Assembly (NCBI GenBank): GCA_025345505.1
Contig: JANVCC010000018.1
Span: forward strand, 57,495,341-57,559,340
Reading direction: 5' to 3'
From: Todiramphus chloris collaris
Lineage: Eukaryota; Chordata; Aves; Coraciiformes; Alcedinidae
Length of the DNA: 64,000 nucleotides
Positions 1 to 13,800 of the stretch are shown here, one piece after another (within the stretch, counting starts at the first letter, position 1; each line of letters opens with the position of its first letter). The position numbers and the translations under genes were made by a program. The notes beneath the pieces are model-generated. The model did not search any database and was not told the DNA's origin. It saw only the letters and a program-made list of their open reading frames with translations.

Positions 1-3000
1 TACCTCTAGAACATAATTGTCCCTAGTTTTTGTAAAAGCTGTTTTCTTGTAAACTATACACAACCATCACACGAAGCAGAGTATTTTTAGTACATTTTCA
101 GACCTTCTTTGGTCTTCCTCTGCTTGATTAGTTCTGACTCGTGGTACTAAAAAAGGAGAGAATCTCCCACAGTTTTGACAGCAGTCCTGTCAGACCATCA
201 TATAGATAACATTCATACATCCATACATCTATTAGATTAGTGAGTATAAAAAGGTTTAGTCACAACAGAAATGTGGTTTTTCATCAACTATTTTTTCCTG
301 CTAGGCTCCAATACACATCTTTAGAGAGAGCTGAAAAGGAATGTAAGTGGGAAATCAAAAAAAAAAAGTTAGATTCTTGTCATTTCCACAGAACACTCAA
401 CTTGCAACACATTTTTATTCAGCTATATGGGAACTTCTACTAGCTTAACAATCTGAAATAAAACTTGTAAATAAATCAATTCCAATGCTTAGTAGAAAGG
501 TGTATTAGAGAGCTGTAAGCAAACAGAAGATATGATGTCTGTGATAACTATTTTTATTTTGGTATTGTGGTTTAAAAAAATAAATACAATAACTGGGAAA
601 CTTTATGCTCTTTCTTCACTGTTCCAGTATGCATAATTCTTATGGTGTGCATTTGATCTATTTTTGGGACTTCCCACATGATTTCTATTCAACTTGTAAA
701 TAAAACAAGTGAAGACTAAATTACTTTGAATCAAAAGAAGCAGTGGAGTTATATTAATGTAAACAGATAGGTTATAGCAACATCACTAGATGCAAAGTCT
801 TAAAGTCTTTCTTAAGAATATAAAAAGAAAATATTTTAATTTTTTTTTTTTTCTACTTCATACACATCTCTTTCATTGATTCATTACAATTTTTGTAAAA
901 GCACAGTAGGGTGACTCCAGATATACTTGAACCTAGTACTTACACTACAATTGGTTAAGATTAAACAGCACATAGGACCAAGCTTGTTTTGTAGTAAAAT
1001 AACTTTTCAGACTAAAAGCCATGAACAGAAAGACCAGTTACACATAAAGCACTAAACAAATCCTATTCACTAACAAGCCTCTAGCTCTACCCAATGTTTC
1101 TGCAGTGTTACAGGCATTTTAAAGTACTAAATCAAAATTTTTAATTACCAATAAACTAAAAATTAATACAAACTTGAAAATAGTATCATGTTACCAAAGA
1201 AATACCTAATGGAACCTGGCTGAATGGGACATCTAAAGCAATTTTTACCTAACATAAAATTTTGTTGACATAATAAAAAGCATTTCCCTTGTGAAAGTTA
1301 TAGATAATTTTACTCAACTAATCTGTAAATCATGAAAACGTAATTACTTCCATTTGAATGCTTAAGTAATGCTGTGAGGCAGCCTTTGCGGCTGACAGGG
1401 CCCAGGAGAATTTCCAGCACAGCAAATCAAACACTTGGGTGAAAACTTTGGGATCCCAATTCTGCCAAGTCAGCTAACACCCTAACGTTTCTTTTTAACT
1501 CAGTAACACATCTCCTGAGATTGAAAACCAAGGGAGTTAAGGCTATCTTCTCACTAGTATCCTGGCCAACAGATACTGGGTCAGCTCACAGATTCTTCCA
1601 CCGTCTCCGAGTCATCCACAGGGAACCTTGACATGCATACCTCCTCTCGACCAAATCTGTATTTCAGGTCTGCTCAACATGAAGAAGGCTACATTCCTAA
1701 GATTCATCTCAGTTCACACTCTTTGGTAAGGAAACACCGAGAAAATATGCCTACCAAGGGTTCCAAAGGGTAATCCTTCAGAGAATTTACTAGATGGAAA
1801 TGAGGTATATCTACTATTTCAATCCCAGAAAAAATGAGGGGACGGTGGGGAAAAAAAAAAAAAACATTACAAAAAAAATTTACTAATTTAAAAAAAAAAC
1901 CAACCATAACATTGCCTCTTTACAGGTAAGCAGAACCTCTAGATGAGGTTTAGGAGAGCTACATGATTTAAATGTGAGGAGAGTTAGCAACAATATTTTA
2001 CCTTCACAAAAAACATACATGTTGCAGGAAAACACATAATTAAAGGAAGCATAATATATCTTTGAAAGGGCCTGTATGACACAGTTATCTGATGCAGGGG
2101 AGGCTAGAGACTACACATAATGACCCTGGAGACCCCTGTGCTAGCTAGAAACACCAGGAAAAGCCTCACATCCTTACACTTATCTGTGCTTACCTCTCTT
2201 AAATTGCTTATGCCAAATGTTTCTCAGACCATGTCTGGATGAAGCATCACACACTGAAAAGTTACAGCTGCTCTGGCTTTGGAGCAGTAGTAGTTTATCA
2301 TCTGGGAATACTTGCAGTCTTACAAAAACCCACCCTGTTCTCGACTGACTACAGAAGTTGAAGAAAAAACATCTTTACATAGACTGTAAACACAAGATCT
2401 TCAATAAGTGAAAACATTTGTTTACGTCTGAAAGTTCTTATATGATTGAGATTTAAAAATATTAACAACACTGCATGTGTTAACCACAGGAAATAAAAAA
2501 CCTTGAACGTTGTAAACCATGGCATTCAAAGGCTAACAACTGGGACAGTAGCAGTAAGACACAAGCTAAGAATCAATATGAAATACTTAATGCTGCACTT
2601 ATTTTTGTGATAGATCATAACTTCAAGAAAATACTTTCCAGTAGAACAGAAGCAGTCCTTTTGAACATGGGCAGCTACTAGAAAATGCAGCAGTACAAGT
2701 CTGGCATGCTGCCACTGCACTTTACTGTACCCAGAGCAGAGGTCAGTCCTTCCTGACTTTCAGTGACCTTTTGGAATTCCCTGCCATGTAGGGAATTTAT
2801 TTATTTAATTTTAAATATGGTCTGTCTCAAACCATATATATTCCCAGTAAAATTACTGATACATTTGTAGATACTCAGTAATCGTAACCATTATCCCTTG
2901 AAGTAATGTCTTCATGAATACTATGGGGATAAATAAAATTCCCAGTCTCCCAAGCATGGTATATTTTCCATATTTATTAAAAAAAAAAAAAAAACAACAA

Positions 3001-3621
3001 AAAATAACAACAATAAAAAACAAACAAACAAAACCAACCAAAAAAAAAGGTACCTTGATGGATTTACTCTTTGAAGAACTGCAACAAGCAAGCCAAGCAG
3101 ACAGACTGAAAACAGCAGAAAAAATTCAAAGGTTCCTGTTGCATCCTACATATTGCTTTCTAGAACAACTTTCTCCAATCCATCTCAGAGAAAAATTATC
3201 TACAATTGTTTATTTCCAGAAGCTACTTGAAACACCTATACAGAAAGTCAAATCTGTACCCATGCATTTGCTTGCTCCAGACAAAGATGCTGCTCAAAAC
3301 CAGTCAAACTGCTGACAAGTACCTTCCTTCCCTCTCTCTCCTCTTTTCTGCTCCTCCACAATAAAACTCACATAACTGAAGACATCACCCTCTGCCACTT
3401 CCTCCAAGTGTTTACACTCAGCCTCCTTGAAGAAAAGCAGAATTCAGTGGCCTAAGACATCCAGATGTTCTAAATCACAACAGCTGCTAGCATCAGGAAG
3501 GAAGCAAACACCAAAAGAAGGCAAAACTGCACAGGAACTACTACTCTGTGTCAGTATAAACAGAGAGTGGAATACCACCAACACAACTTAGGAAAGTCAG
3601 GACAAAATATATTCTAATCTG
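1..3621. other. unique AT-rich intron sequence
   Basis: No gene, RNA gene or recognised transposon is visible. There are short A runs (around 1851-1864 and 2979-2994) and an A-rich tract with interspersed C at about 2979-3048. An uninterrupted frame at 3056-3315 (+) looks protein-like but has no recognisable homologue; see findings. Confidence 0.6.
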
Positions 3622-4169
3622 AGAGGAGGGCAATTTTCCCCCTGTACTCAGCACTGGTGAGGCCTCACCTCAAGTACTGCATACAGTTCCGGGCTCTGCA
3701 CTTCAAGAAGCATATTGAGGTGCTGGAGCAGGTCCAGAGGAGAGCAACGAGGCTGGGGAAGGGACTAGAAGGAAAGTCTTATGAGGAGAGGCTGAGGGAG
3801 CTGGGGTTGATCCATCTCGGGGGGGACCTTGTTGCTCTCTACAACTACGTGAAGGGAGGTTGTAGTCAGGTGAGGGTCAGGCTCTTCTTCCAGGAAACTA
3901 GTGACAGGATGAGAGGGCATGGCCTGAAGCTGTGCCAGGGGAGGTTTAGGTTGGATATCAGGAAGCACTTCCTGACAGAGAGGGTGATCAGACATTGGAA
4001 TGGACTGCCCAGGGAGGTGGGGGAGTCACCGTCCCTGGATGTGTTTAAAGAACGACTGGATGTGGCACTTAGTGCCATGGTCTAGCCGATGGGGCAGTAT
4101 TGGGTCATAGGCTGGACTTGATGATCTCAGAGGTCTTTTCCAGCCTCAGTAATTCTGTGATTCTGTGAT
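3622..4169 (+). mobile_element. CR1 LINE, 5'-truncated 3' end
   Basis: This is a non-LTR retrotransposon fragment in plus orientation. It begins in the C-terminal part of ORF2: translation of 3657-4085 gives [50 protein letters not shown] and [25 protein letters not shown], the typical CR1 tail after the reverse transcriptase. It ends in the 3' UTR with two copies of an ATTCTGTG-type octamer at 4152-4168, the CR1 terminus. The 142-codon frame is intact to its stop, so the copy is fairly young, but no RT domain is present. CR1 copies usually lack a poly-A tail and clear target-site duplications, as here. Confidence 0.95.
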
Positions 4170-4200
4170 AGATACAGTTTAACAGAGATTTAATACATAC

Positions 4201-4333
4201 AGATCCAAGTACTTCCAAGGGGGAGGGGGGGGGGGGGAACCACCAACCAACAAAATTAAAAAGAAGAAAAAAACCAAAACAAAACAAAAAAAACAAACAA
4301 CAAAAAAAAACCCCAAAAAAACCCAAAACACAT
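4201..4333. repeat. G-run and A/C-rich low-complexity tract
   Basis: Immediately after the CR1 end lies a G-rich run (G5 A G13 at 4219-4237). It is followed by about 90 bases made almost only of A and C (4237-4330). In the PTPRK transcript this reads as C-run and T/G-rich RNA. The minus-strand frame across it is low complexity and not a gene. Confidence 0.8.
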
Positions 4334-4692
4334 AAGAAAAAGCAACTGACTCAAAGCAACAGACAAGTTATGTCAAACAGTCCCATGGAGAAAGTTATGG
4401 CATCAGCACCTTCCTATACTAATACTGAAACTAGCACCATTTGCATAGAAAATCACTCTGACGTGTTCTCCAAAATGTACTTCAAGGTGCAACAGCAATA
4501 GTACTATCCACAAATTTTGAGTATCATCTTATTTTATCCTCTGTATTTTTGCACAAGTCACAATGTGTTGGTGCTGGACAAAAACAGAAGATGACAGCCA
4601 TCTGGACTAACAGCATACATCTAGAGATACAGGAGGTATGACGTCAAAACATTTCCTTGCTCTCAGTCGTCTTGCACAACCATCCACTAAGC

Positions 4693-5678
4693 TGAACTGA
4701 CTCTGGCAAAGTTGCATCTGGCAAGGAATGCCAAGGGCAACAAGAAGGACTTCTGTAAGTATGTAATTAACAAAACGAAGACTAGGGAAAATGTTGGCCT
4801 GCTGCTGAATGGGATAAGGGCCCTGGTGACACAGACATGGAAAAGACTGGGGTACTCATTGCCTTCGTCACAGTCTTTGACAGTAAGATCAACCTTCCGA
4901 AATCCAAGGACCCAGAGAAGAGGAGGAAAGTCTGGAGCAAGAAAAATGTGCCTGAGGACCGGCATATGCTGAGGTCCATCCAGCTGGAAAGCAGCTTGTC
5001 AGAAAAGGACACAGGGATCCTAGTGGAAACCAAACTGAACATGAGGCAGATATGTGCCCCTGTGGCAAAAAATAATAAGACTAATAGTACCCTGGGCTGC
5101 ATTAGAAAGAGTATTGCCAGCAGGTCAAGGGATGTGATCCTTCCCCTCTACTCAGCACTGGCAAGGCCACACCTAGAGTTCTGGGTCCAGTTCTGGGCTC
5201 ATCACTACAAAAGAGACATGGACATACTATGAGAGTAAAGTGAAGGGTCACTAAGATGATGAAGGGAATGGAACATCCTTATATGACAAAAGGCTGAGAG
5301 AATTAGGACTGTTCACACCAGAGAAGAGAAAGTTCAAGGGGGATCTTACCAGTGTATAAAAATACCTGAAGGGAAGGTGCAAAGAAGACAGAGCCAGGCT
5401 CTTGCCAGTGGTGCCCAGTGACAGGATCAGAGGCAAAAGGCACAAACTGAAACACAGCAGTTTCTGTGTGAACATGAGGAAGCACTTTTTTATTGTGAGG
5501 ATGACCAAACTCAGGTACAGATTGCCAACAGAGGTTGTGAAATCTCCATCCTTGGAGAACAGAAGCTGTTTGCACACAGCCCCAGGCAACTGACTCTAGA
5601 TGGCCCTGCTTGAGCAGTGGGGCTGGACCAGCTAACTCTCAGAGGTGCATTCCAACCTCAACCACTCTGATTTTGCAA
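4693..5678 (+). mobile_element. CR1 LINE with internal deletion of the reverse transcriptase
   Basis: The left part (about 4693-4930) translates to NKKDFCKYVINKTKTRENVG and LLLNGIRALVTQ, the linker between endonuclease and reverse transcriptase in CR1 ORF2. It then jumps within a few bases to the post-RT region (about 4935 onward: LESSLSEKDTGILVETKLNM, SRSRDVILPLYSALARPHLE). The whole RT catalytic core, including the FADD-type box, is missing. The frame then breaks at 5231 (in-frame stop) and the rest reads in fragments. The 3' end near 5678 is degraded and lacks the clean octamers seen in the preceding copy. It is probably older than the copy ending at 4169. Confidence 0.9.
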
Positions 5679-7392
5679 AACTGTGGACCCCCAGAAGAAT
5701 CTGATTTCACTGCCATTAAGCAGAAGGGCTAATGTTCAGTATTAACTGTCTTTCTTCCAGACATTCCCTGTAGTTTGTAGTTTTAGTAGATAACCCCTTT
5801 CTGTTTAGAAAGTACAAACTGAAAATTTCCAGGTATGCATTTTACAATTGATAATACTCGGTAGATGTATTCTGCTAGAACACCAGCCCCTGACTAACAT
5901 CTGCTTGTTTGGGTTAATTCCTGCCTATGAATCACTTGCAGGATGGTGGAAGTACTATTTGTGTAAGTTACCAGGAACTAACCAACTCAGAAAGGTTTGC
6001 TATTGCCTTCCACTAGACCCTAGTAAAACATAATATAATCTATCAACTAAGGAAAATTTTCAGCTATGAAAGACTCTCCAGCAATTATTTTTAGCCACAA
6101 CAAGAGTTATTCATAACCACTCAAACTTAACAGCTGAGGTCCATGGAGAAGGAAAGTCTCTTCCAAGGAACACCACAATGTAACTCAAACAATCCTGTCT
6201 TATCCTCTGCACTTTTATAGTGAGCTTCAGAGCTTTGGTTGACAAATGCTCACATCTGAATAGCCATAATAAGGAAGGGTTTTTAAATCCAAAGCCCCAA
6301 AGCTGTTGTGTTAATTCCAACTTGTTTCCGTGCAAGAATACAGGCCTAAAGGATCATACTGTCCTGGATTACGGAACTGACTAATACAGTAAATCTCAAA
6401 TTATATTGTACGATCATTTTGATACTATCTTCCTTGCTTTTTGCACCTCAAAGCTTTTCTGTGAATTTGGTTTAATGAACAAGAAGTTAAAGAGCAGTTG
6501 TTACAGCCTTTTTCTGTGATGACTGTTTATAAATAGTGACTACAGACCAAGAAACAAAATATATATGAAGGATAATCACAGGACCATAATTTACAGATGT
6601 AAGCAATTTCATGCAGAAGGCAGCACATGCAAGTTCTCTAGAAACATGTTACAGCAAAGAAATCAAATATCAAATGGCTTTTGTCACAGTGAAATAACAG
6701 AATGCAAGCTAAACTCTGTCAACCATCATACCCACAGCAATTCATTGCTCTATAGTAGTTTTGCATAAATCAGTTTGACAGGTAACACCTTCACACCTTC
6801 ACTTTAGCGTTAAGCAGCATAATTCCCACATAGGGCTGGGACAGAAGAACAAACCCAAGCCACACCCAATAACTGGTTCAACTCCTTTTTTCTGTTCCTA
6901 CCACAGTTGAAAGAAATAAATTGCTTAGGGTTTGCAAAGTGACAATGAAGCCTATTAAATTCACATTTGTCATTGAAAAAGCAAAAGAACAGGGTGGTTC
7001 TCAGGAGCATGATACATTGAATATATAAGAACCTGAAGAAGAAAGAGCTTAAACCAACTTATGCTTCTGTCTGCATAAACTAACACACCTTTTTAAAAAG
7101 TCAGAGTACATCATCTTATATACACAATGGTATCCACAGTTGATTTTTTTTCCTTTTTAAATTTAAGATATCTATGTTAAAAAAAAATGAACCAAACAAA
7201 AAAAGCCCAACCAAACAACAACAAAATTCACCAAACAACAAGAACAAAAAGATAGGATCACTAATTGAATCTTTCAAAGTACATTAACAGACATCCTTGT
7301 ACATTTATCTGAGGTGTACACTTGGGACCAAGTTTTGGCACTTTTGCCTTCAATGAGACAACTTAGACTACAAAGAGAAAGGTCTTGAAAGA
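5679..7392. other. unique AT-rich intron sequence
   Basis: No gene or recognised repeat. Open frames here (for example 6565-6768 +) are short, biased and resemble no family I know. An A/C-rich tract begins at about 7181. Confidence 0.55.
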
Positions 7393-7450
7393 GCCTCTAG
7401 ATCATAGAACTGTAGAATGCTTTGGATTGGATGCAACCTTGAAGTATATA
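7393..7450 (-). mobile_element. CR1 3' end fragment
   Basis: The plus strand reads ATCATAGAACTGTAGAATG followed by a TTGGATTGGA-like box. This is the reverse complement of the CR1 3' end, where the usual form is ATCATAGAATGGTTTGGGTT. It is only about 60 bp long and diverged. Confidence 0.6.
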
Positions 7451-10223
7451 CCAGATATGCTAGAGCTCTGGATATTCTGAAAGTATCTCTGAAAATTATG
7501 TTCTTACTTCTGAAAACATTAGAGCAGTAACACTGAACCATTTAAACTGTATTATTTGGTTATGTGTAATATCGCACGCCTTGCTTAATGAAACCAGACA
7601 AGTCAGATTAATTTCCTAATTTCCCAGTTAAAGCAGAAACTAGCATTTGAGATTATGACAGTGAAATATTTCTTTTTCAAAGTATTTATACAGCAGAAAT
7701 GGCTAGTAAAGATGATGAAGCACCAAAAGTAATGGATCTGGAATCTGTCTGTGAAATCAGTAAGATAAACATCAGTCATGAATGATACAGATCTAGTATA
7801 ACCCTCTGCTGGCTGAGACCACTATTTTACATTGATTCAGACAGGATTTTCCAGGTATATTTTTTCTGGGATATTTTCAGAGCTTTCAGGCATTATATCA
7901 TTAATAATAAAATAATTAAATACAGAATCTTTGTCATTTCTTACATTTACTTGGAGCAGAAATCTACAGCTATCCACCTTATATTCTCAGTTTGCAAGAA
8001 GTATGAAAGAGCTGGATGTTATTAAGGAGATGAACAAACGCAACTGCGTTAGAGCAGAGAAGACAAGTTACTAACAAGTTAAGTCAGGCACATCATAGGA
8101 AGATAAAAATCAACAAGACAGAGACTTGGGGGCAAAGAACCTCCTCTGTCCCCCTTAAAACCCTTACCTTAATATACCTATAAAACCTTACTAGTCCTGT
8201 TTGCTTCTACCTTCCCTCTATTGATCAATCTGCAAGGACATCTGCTACATTGACAGGCCTTCGAGCAAACAAACTAAAGCGAAAAGTCAAACAGAGGAAT
8301 GATGAATCATAAATTCAAGAGAAAGGGGTCTCTCCATTGTGAAACAAATCCATTTTCATTTTTCAAGTGCTGAAGATTAATACTGAGCAGACATTCTTTG
8401 TTTCTTCTATAGATGTACCGCATAAGCTATTTCAGTGATTTTGGCTACAAAAGTGAGTAATGCTTATTGTCTGTGGTACTGCGCATAAATTTATCATTTT
8501 TCTTCACAGAAAGAGGAAGGCAAAAATACTCTATACCGAAATGAATATCGTCTCTTGAAAGACAGAACTAACCAAGAAACATTCATACTCGCCAGCCTTT
8601 GAACTTTTCCAGGATAAAACACCAAGTAGTTTTTTTAAATTGTTCAGAGAAATAGCTGTGAAGCACCACACAATTATTATTCTTGAAACAGCTAATGTTT
8701 TACAACTAGCAGAACAAACTTTTTACTGTAGCTTCTTTTAATTTCAGACATGTATTTTAACATTCCTATAAAATAATTTTCTAAGAGATGGATTATAAAA
8801 TGGCAGAAAAAGAAAAAGGTTGCACACATGAATGCTAACCTTTAACCTCATAAAATTATAATTTTTATCTACAATAAGCAGATAAGAGAGAAGGACGCCC
8901 TTACCTTCTGAAGATAAACTTCAATACCAAAACAAACACATTTTATAATCTCTACTCTCAAGGTTCATTCCTTCATTATTCTAAGGTATTTTATGTTATT
9001 AAAGAATGTGCTGCTGGCAATCACAGGGAAGTCAAAAACCTGTATTAAAGTTACCCCTTCTTTCCAACAGGTGGGGTGTGAGCATTCTCCCATTAGTGGA
9101 TCCAGTTTTATCTGTATCACATCATGATGCATTATCTTCAACATGACACTCTTCACTTACATGATATTTTATGAAAGATGATAAAGGCAGTTCTTAAGTG
9201 GGAGTGAACCAGGGATTGCAACTGAAATGGTGATTCCCTCCTCACCAGATCCAGGCTTCTGCAGCCAAAGGCAATTATCATCACATACAGTTCACAAAGA
9301 CTTGCAGAACATCTGTTACGCTCACCACAAGCCACAAGAAATTTCCCAACATTAAAACACTATTTTAACAACCACAGACAAATCCCAGGCAAAAACCAAG
9401 AGAACACTCCTCCACCACAATAGATACTGAAGGCAGCTCCAGTGTCTCTGCAGTGAACCCTCTACTGTTTCCTACTGGAAAATCTATGTAAATTTAAATT
9501 AGCAAAGATCACACATATTTACTTTATATTGATACTTACATATATGTGCAAAAATATTTATTTTCACAATTCTAAAGCGGAATTGTGCTCCTCTAAAGAG
9601 AATCTACAAAAATTACCCAAATCCACCTGTGTGTGAAAAACTACAGGCCCTCATCTGTTTACAGTATTTCCAGGTCTCATATGCTTATATATGACTGTAC
9701 ATAGTTTGAATTTGAATATGGTAGTGATACACACAATGAGCAGGGTATTGTGACCTAGCACACATTAACTGTGTTCATCCAAAGAACGCTGATAAACTGT
9801 TAAGTCTGTTGGATGCCTTTTTTAGGTAGCATCGTTTTCAGATATTCCTTTATATATTCAGCAACACAGCATTTGAAGCAAGTAATCTGGATTGCATAAA
9901 AGCCTTCTGGTAACAAAATCAGGACTTCTTTTATTGCTCAACTGATCCACATGGAATTATCAGATTCCCCTCTCCTCTCCCTTGGTTTCAGCAGACTTAG
10001 TTCTTTTCCACCTAACTCTAGGCTCTCCACCCCCTAGTTCCTGGCAGCCTTGGATTAATGGTGACTGATTGCATGTTTTTATATCTGCACCAGACCTACA
10101 TCATTGAGTAAGCTCTTCCACTCCACAAAAGAAGCACTCATTTAACTCAAAGGTATATTGCACAATATTCTACCAAAATAAAAATGGAGCACCTAAAAGA
10201 ACTTTCAATGCATGCATATTAAT
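7451..10223. other. unique AT-rich intron sequence
   Basis: Nothing coding or repetitive is recognised. The two minus-strand frames at 8965-9156 and 9153-9335 have no recognisable domain and are treated as chance frames. Confidence 0.55.
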
Positions 10224-10785
10224 ACATAGAATGGTAGAGGTTGGAAGGGACCTCGGGAGACCATTGAGTCCAACCCCCCTGACAGAGCAGGATCATCTAA
10301 GGCAGGCCACACAGGAACAGATCAGGTGGGTCTTGAAAATCTCCAGAGAAGGAGACTCCACAACCTCCCTGGGCAGCCTGTTCCAGTGCTCTGTCACTCT
10401 CACAGTGAAGAAGTTTTTCCTCATGTTGAGGTGGAACTTCCTGTGTTCACCTTGCTACCATTACCTCTCATCCTATCACAGGGCACAACTGAAAAGAGAC
10501 TGGCCCTTTCCACTTGACACCCACCCTTCAGATATTTGTAAACATTAACAAGGTCCCCTCTCAGGCTTCTCTTTTCCAGGCTAAACAGACCCAGGTCCCT
10601 CAGCCTTTCCTCATAAGAGAGATGTTGCAAGCCCTCCATCATCTTTGTAGCTCTCTGTTGGACTCCTTCTAGTATTTCCCCATCCCTCTTGAACTGGGGC
10701 GACCAGAACAATACTCCAGATGTAGTCTCACTAGGGTAGAGTACAAGGGGAGGAGAACCTCCCGTGATCTGCTAGACACTTATTT
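10224..10785 (-). mobile_element. CR1 LINE, 5'-truncated 3' end
   Basis: A minus-strand CR1 copy. The left end carries the 3' box (AGAATGGTAGAGGTTGGAAG). Minus-strand translation between 10711 and 10421 gives [40 protein letters not shown] and [17 protein letters not shown], the CR1 ORF2 C-terminus. The right boundary falls in the SALVRPHLE-equivalent region. The frame is broken near the 3' side. An overlapping plus-strand frame at 10231-10548 is an antisense shadow. Confidence 0.93.
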
Positions 10786-10815
10786 ATGTACTCATACTTC
10801 AATAGCTCCTCAAGA

Positions 10816-10837
10816 TTTTTTTTTTTTTTTTTTTTTT
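10816..10837. repeat. poly-T run, 22 nt
   Basis: An uninterrupted run of 22 T on the plus strand just right of the minus-strand CR1 copy. It would be poly-A in PTPRK pre-mRNA. Confidence 0.95.
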
Positions 10838-13800
10838 CCACATTTCCCAACAGCCCTCCCAGGAAATAAAAATAAGATAATATCAGCAAAAAAATTTAAT
10901 ATGCAACCCTCATTTTTTCCATTTTGCATGACAACATCTCCTTCAGAATTTCCTGACAACTCTGTGTTTTCCAGACTCTTCTGCCTTTGCTACCTCGCCC
11001 ATTTTGTCCTCCTTGCTTTTTCCCAAGAGAATATACTCAGTTTGCCCATCTGAAAGCAAGACTCACTCAAACTACAGCTCTAGCTTCCTTAATTCTGTCT
11101 CTCTTTTCAATGCAGTTGTCTCCAAATGCATATTTTACTACTCTATTTCATTGGTTCATCTTTTCCCAGCAAAACTACCATCATCAAAATCTATTCCCCA
11201 ACAAAGCTAATATTCATTTCCATTCTCATCTATTTCTCTTACTATCCTCTCTTCAAAAATAATTGAGTGAACTTTGCTTCTGTAGCACTATTTTCTTTTA
11301 TGTCTTATCCTGGGATGTTACCTGAGGTTTCTCTGGCTCCTGCAGTAGTGGGGCTTCCCAGGAGTTTTACGAAGCCTTTGCTGGTCTCATTCTTTCTTTT
11401 CTCTCTTTTTTTGTTTTTTTTTTTTTTTTTGCATTCCCCTCCTCCCCTTACCAGAAGGTGTCTGTTAATTTGCCTCAATCAAGAGAAGACAATGGGGACT
11501 CCAGAAGTTAAGTTCTTTTTCCATTTGGATATTAAGTTATGTAACAGAATAAGCTCCTGAATATTTAAGTGGGAACAAATTTCTTGCCTTTAAGATAGAG
11601 TGCAGCACTAGCCAAGGCTTAAGATGGAGCACCTTCCATGAGACACAGACAACCTAGACAGCAGCAGCACAACTTGCTTCTTTCAGCATCCCTTCCGTTT
11701 GCTACCTTTGAAGGACCATACTGACATGGCAATGAATCCCAGAAAAAAAGTGCAGAAGATACTAGCTCTTTGTCAGTACACACTGACTGAAAGGCCAGAA
11801 AAAGCGTCAAACTAGTCAAACTGCAGAGCTCCATCAGAGATATGTGCTTCATCTGTTGGACCACACTACTAAGAACAACCAATGAAAACTAGCACAGCAG
11901 CTCTTAGAGTACTGACACTCTCAGGCACTAAAGTACTTATGAACTGAAAGATAATTCTATTACTTTTAAAATAGAAAACTAAAATGGTGGGGAAACTTCT
12001 GTTACAGTAAACAAGCTTCTTGTATCTCACGCAGCTGAGTGAAAGGCCAGTGCACGAATAAAATAACTGGGACAATGAGACTGGAAACACAAGCATCAAG
12101 GCATCAAAAGGTAACAAAAACTCCAAAGTAAGATGATGGTAGCATAATCCCAAACTTCAACTGGTTCCTCTGTCACACCTGGAGTGATGGGCATCACTAT
12201 CACTTCTGGGGATACCCACTGCTGTCATGAAAACAGGCATCACCAAATAGGGAGGGGCAAACATACACACAGACACACACATACAGTGTCCCCACATCAC
12301 ACTATAGGTAGTCCAAGCTTTTACTTCACTTCCAAAACGTCCATTAATATGACAGCCAATACCTAAAGATTTTTGGAAAGGAAATAGCCACATATTTCAC
12401 CAGTTATTTGTATTGTTCATGGTCTTCACGCTCTCTTCTAATAAACTGTGTCTAATCAGTTTGGAAATTAGAGTGCTGCAGTTCCTTTTGCTGCTGCTGC
12501 TTTTCTAACACTTTCTTAAGTGATAGTACTTTTCTAAGTCATTGTGCCCATTTCCATTTCACTTACAGATGTAAACTGAACTCCCATCCCACCACACCCA
12601 CGCCACGCCCCAAAAACACAGTTTACACTGTATATAAGAAACTCTACTTGATATTCATTTGATATTCACAGACCACCAGAATAAAATTTAACATAGCAGA
12701 GAAAACCAATTTAATAAACAGGATTTCCCTTTGCTTCAAAGTACTTCAGCATTGCATTTCAGACCCTCTCTTCCTTGCAGCTGCAGCGCAGATATGCCAA
12801 CCTCGTTACCCAAACCTCAGCCTGAAGTTTTGAGGTTTCCCAATTACATCCCCCCTTTGGATTCCAGAGCTTCCAAGCAGATCTTATCTCCTGGAGGTGT
12901 TTATACAGCACCAACAATTATATTCTCTCAGCAGATTGTGTCAGCACCGTTCGTGCAATCACCCTCCTATCGCAAACCAGGGCTTGAAACATTCCAATTG
13001 CAGAAGGCTGATAAAGTCTCCATTATTGGAAACCAGATACCAGAACACACATATTCACATGCAAAACCTGCTGCCTCCTGCACTGCGCTTTTCCCTCATC
13101 CACCCTGACCTGAAATGCCAACCATTACATTTTGGTTTTAATCAGTCAGGTAAGTTCTATTTTGGCTAAGGATACAAAACAAACAATACAAAGAGTAATC
13201 AAACACTTATAAAATATTAAAGAAGAAGCAATTGGGAGGTTTAAGAAAACTGGTGTGATTAGATCTTCTGTCTGATGGTGGTATAATACTCCAGAGAGGT
13301 TCAGTCAGTCATGTGTCTGCTAAAGCAGCAAGACTTTATTACTTCTGAAAAGCAATCTGGAACTGTAAACCTGAACAGAAGATTCCACTCACTGTTCAGC
13401 TTTACTTTAGACCTCAACTCCTGACATTTGAGCACAGAAGGTCTACTCAGATTTAATTCTTTTAAAGCAAACACCACACAAAACCTATCCCTTTTTAATT
13501 TATTTCATAATGTTTATTAAAATTACTTCTGCACACCTTGCTTAGAGAACTATAAAGATAATTTAATAGCTTTTACAGCCAGCTCCTTTACAGGCATTAA
13601 AGAGAAAATGTTTCATTAACTAAGATTAACATCCCAAAATATTACAAAATATTCACCTTTACATTATCAGCATTTGTTGATAGCTGCAACTCAGTGACGG
13701 TTCAGAGGATAGTTCCTACTCTGTAATTTGAATGGGAAATCATCAGTGTACCTTGGCAAAAGTTGACTTCCATTTCGACCATGGCAAACAGTGATAGGAC

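Noticed and set aside
3657-4085. 142-codon plus-strand open frame as a host gene
   Set aside because: The product is the CR1 ORF2 C-terminus in a truncated retrotransposon copy; there is no start context or promoter of its own.
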